Shown piece after piece: positions 5,957 to 7,827 of a stretch of DNA of 7,827 nt. The position numbers were made by a program, and so were the translations under genes. This DNA is from Chloroflexota bacterium (GTDB lineage: Bacteria > Chloroflexota > Dehalococcoidia > Lucifugimonadales > Lucifugimonadaceae). The notes under the pieces are model-generated. The model ran no database searches. It was not told where the DNA came from and saw only the letters and a program-made list of their open reading frames with translations. Within the stretch, counting starts at the first letter, position 1. Each line of letters opens with the position of its first letter. Location of the stretch: NCBI GenBank assembly GCA_002730795.1, contig PCAX01000076.1:1-7827 (forward strand), in the 5' to 3' direction.

Positions 5957-7249
5957 GTGTCGAAAAATACATTTTATTTTTTTGCGGATCTTTCCATTGA
6001 TCTTGCTGTCATGTACGGACTAGCAACTTTAATACGTAATCTGAAGCCTGGAGCGCGGCTTGAGTTGATATGCTCCCTTGACAAAAGGATTGAAAGTTAT
6101 GATATCTCCTCATTAATTGAAGTTTATGACCGAGTTCATCATATTGGAGCCGCTTCATTTTATTCATACGGTAACTGGAGAAAAGGATTAACAGCACGCA
6201 ATATCTACTCAGCCATTTCTAAGACTTTCCCTGATGCTCGTAGAACTTATGAGCATCTCCAGAAAATTAATTTTGTGCCTAATTCAGTTGCATTTGTTCA
6301 CGGTGCTCATAACATCACCCAATGGTTGTTTCTTAAGAGAATTAAATCGGCCCCAAAGGTTAAGAGTGTATTTTTTCTTAGTGCAGATTCGCCATATGAT
6401 AATAATCTTTTCAAGTCCGATTGGTTCATAAATAGAAGTCAGTCAGTTTATCTGAATATTCACATGCATTTTTTTGGTACAGCATATTTAGATGTACACT
6501 GGATTAAAACGCCAGATTCTATTGTAACTAACCACCGACATTTTGTACTTAGAGATAAACCGGCGGACTTTGTGTTCTGGCCTGTGTTTCCTTTACGTTT
6601 TAAAACATTGCAGTCTGATCAAATATATTTACCTCTACCATTCGTGAATAAACCATCAAACCAATCACAATATGACACCGTTTTGTTCGTGGGAGGGAAA
6701 TACCATTTTCTCCAAGGTTTGCCCAGAGAGTCTGAAACAATATTTTTTAAAAGGTTAAACACGATCATAAAACTAATAAAAAAGAAGCACCCAGGGCAGA
6801 GACTTTTATATAAATCTCATCCCAGTCAGAACGAAGATGATCTGAGAAAGATGGATTTAGTTGGTTTTGAGATTGAATCTTATGCTAGTAGCGAAGCTAT
6901 TTTTATAAATGATTCATCATTGCGAACAGTTTATTCAGTTTTTTCCACTTCTGTTCAGGCCGCCGCCTCTATGGGTATACAAAGTTTCTATCTGTATAAC
7001 CTTTTTGATTTGGATGAATTGTCTCTGCCAAAAACTGTCCAAAGACATTGGAATGATCGTTGCACCAGTGAAATCCATCCTGAGATGAATATCAAGTCAA
7101 TTGATGACTGGATGAATGGCAAGAATGATTATGAACCTCAGGATGTAAAAGAAAAAGTCTATAGTTCAATTGTAAGAATGTTAGAAGAGACAGGTGTAGT
7201 AGACTTTTCGCCTGTAATGGATGTGGCTAATAAATCCTTTTTCACCTAA
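5957..7249 (+). CDS. putative GT-B glycosyltransferase, possibly a sialyl/nonulosonate transferase
   Basis: 430 residues; the family is not recognised with certainty. The start is GTG: an in-frame TAA at 5939-5941 leaves no other good start upstream, and the nearest purine-rich stretch (AGAAAG, about 5933) is distant. There is no signal peptide or membrane segment, so it is probably cytosolic or peripheral. Residues 5-40 look like a first Rossmann unit, and YDTVLFVGGKYHF (239-251) looks like the first strand of a C-terminal domain. YKSHPS (285-290) resembles the HP motif, and SVFSTS (327-332) the Ser/Thr-rich motif, that bind the CMP-sugar in bacterial sialyltransferases of families GT38, GT52 and GT80; FINDSS (316-321) precedes it. 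Directly following the cytidylyltransferase gene, a role in transferring its product is the natural inference. An alternative is a CDP-glycerol-type or unrelated GT-B enzyme. Confidence 0.7.
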   Translation: MSKNTFYFFADLSIDLAVMYGLATLIRNLKPGARLELICSLDKRIESYDISSLIEVYDRVHHIGAASFYSYGNWRKGLTARNIYSAISKTFPDARRTYEHLQKINFVPNSVAFVHGAHNITQWLFLKRIKSAPKVKSVFFLSADSPYDNNLFKSDWFINRSQSVYLNIHMHFFGTAYLDVHWIKTPDSIVTNHRHFVLRDKPADFVFWPVFPLRFKTLQSDQIYLPLPFVNKPSNQSQYDTVLFVGGKYHFLQGLPRESETIFFKRLNTIIKLIKKKHPGQRLLYKSHPSQNEDDLRKMDLVGFEIESYASSEAIFINDSSLRTVYSVFSTSVQAAASMGIQSFYLYNLFDLDELSLPKTVQRHWNDRCTSEIHPEMNIKSIDDWMNGKNDYEPQDVKEKVYSSIVRMLEETGVVDFSPVMDVANKSFFT

Positions 7250-7250
7250 T

Positions 7251-7259
7251 GGAAATAGG
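7251..7259 (+). promoter_or_regulatory. ribosome binding site of the second epimerase gene
   Basis: GGAAATAGG precedes the TTG at 7262. GGA (7251-7253) is 8 bases away, a normal spacing; AGG (7257-7259) alone would be too close. An in-frame TAG at 7256-7258 rules out any earlier start, so this site and the TTG define the N-terminus. Confidence 0.5.
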
Positions 7260-7261
7260 CC

Positions 7262-7827
7262 TTGAATAAAATACTTGTTACCGGTGGCGCAGGGTATATC
7301 GGTTCAACCCTGGTTCCGATACTTTTGAAACAAGGATTCCAAGTAACTGTTCTCGATAGCCTTATCTTCAATCAACCATCACTCTTGGATTGTTGTGTGG
7401 ATAAAAACTTTGAATTCATCCAAGCTGATATTTGCGACCACGATTTAGTGAACGGTATTCTATCCGAATTTGACATTGTCATCCCCTTGGCGGCTATCGT
7501 TGGCGCACCGGCCTGCAGGCGCAACCCTTCGCTGACCAGGCTGGTGAACTATGATTCCCACATGAACATTGTAAAAAATGTATCTGCTGAACAAAAAGTT
7601 CTTTTCCCCACAACCAACAGCGGCTACGGGATTGGTGAAAAGGACGCTTATTGTACGGAAGAGACTCCCTTGCGACCCATATCCGAATACGGCAGGACCA
7701 AGGTGAAAATTGAGAAAGCCTTCCTCGACAGGGGCAACGCTGTCACATTCCGGCTTGCCACGGTATTCGGAATGAGCCCCCGGATGCGGATGGACCTTTT
7801 GGTGAACGATTTTGTCTTCCGGGCAGT
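7262..7827 (+). CDS. NAD-dependent epimerase/dehydratase (extended SDR), 3'-truncated by the window edge
   Basis: 188 residues are visible and the frame is open to the window end. It starts at TTG and is translated at once into the Rossmann strand KILVTGG with GGAGYIG (8-14). Asp32 ends the second strand, consistent with NAD binding. PLAAIVGAPAC (75-85) follows the fourth strand; it is a subgroup feature of epimerases found in polysaccharide loci. The catalytic Ser/Thr region is TTNSGYG (117-123), and the Tyr-x-x-x-Lys pair is Tyr143/Lys147 in YGRTK. The segment RLATVFG (164-170) leads into the substrate domain, which is cut off. It differs from the first epimerase of the window (different Ser region and no AHANK motif), so it is not a duplicate. 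It starts 12 bp after the transferase gene. GC content rises along the gene (33 of 60 bases G or C at 7681-7740), unlike the AT-rich genes upstream. The sugar substrate is not readable. Confidence 0.92.
   Translation, partial: MNKILVTGGAGYIGSTLVPILLKQGFQVTVLDSLIFNQPSLLDCCVDKNFEFIQADICDHDLVNGILSEFDIVIPLAAIVGAPACRRNPSLTRLVNYDSHMNIVKNVSAEQKVLFPTTNSGYGIGEKDAYCTEETPLRPISEYGRTKVKIEKAFLDRGNAVTFRLATVFGMSPRMRMDLLVNDFVFRA

Noticed and set aside
6234..6431. Plus-strand open frame of 65 codons inside the transferase gene
   Set aside because: It lies in another frame fully inside a longer, better-supported gene and has no recognisable motif.
1..7827. tRNA, rRNA, CRISPR array, insertion sequence or long terminal repeat
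   Set aside because: I saw no cloverleaf-like tRNA segment, no regularly spaced repeats, no transposase motif and no convincing hairpin followed by a T-run.

Overview
The window is a stretch of bacterial surface-glycan biosynthesis genes (O-antigen, capsule or flagellin glycosylation type). All genes are on the + strand, and both ends are cut inside genes. Gene content (extended SDR epimerases, Gfo/Idh/MocA oxidoreductase, hexapeptide acyltransferase, NeuB-family synthase, NeuA-type cytidylyltransferase, GT-B-like transferase) suggests a Gram-negative bacterium. No gene allows a species or phylum call. Base composition is uneven: about 20% GC in parts of the acyltransferase gene and 50-55% in parts of the oxidoreductase gene and the last epimerase gene, as expected for a locus assembled by repeated transfer.

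Layout. 1-854: 3' part of an NAD-dependent epimerase/dehydratase. 980-1984: Gfo/Idh/MocA oxidoreductase. 1985-2239: a non-coding gap holding what looks like a decayed scrap of a DegT/DnrJ/EryC1/StrS sugar aminotransferase. 2240-3286: left-handed beta-helix acyltransferase with a long C-terminal extension. 3365-4372: NeuB-family nonulosonate synthase. 4379-5338: D-isomer-specific 2-hydroxyacid dehydrogenase. 5365-5928: short, divergent CMP-sialate-synthetase-like cytidylyltransferase. 5957-7249: 430-residue protein with HP and Ser/Thr motifs like those of bacterial sialyltransferases. 7262-7827: 5' part of a second, different NAD-dependent epimerase, starting at TTG.

Working model (inference). 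The segment from 3365 onward is tightly packed (gaps of 6, 26, 28 and 12 bp) and reads as one operon. NeuB condenses phosphoenolpyruvate with a six-carbon amino sugar or related aldose, the cytidylyltransferase activates the 2-keto acid with CTP, and the 430-residue protein transfers it. The hydroxyacid dehydrogenase between synthase and activator is the unusual element. It may make a hydroxy-acyl decoration or act on a 2-keto acid. The upstream epimerase, oxidoreductase, lost aminotransferase and acyltransferase resemble pieces of a nucleotide-amino-sugar pathway. No hydrolysing 2-epimerase (NeuC/LegG type) or PseB/C/G/H-type gene is in the window, so the nonulosonate is not identified.

The best candidates for new biology are the divergent activation enzyme, which lacks the usual Asp pair and QPTSP-type motif, the embedded dehydrogenase, and the unassigned transferase.
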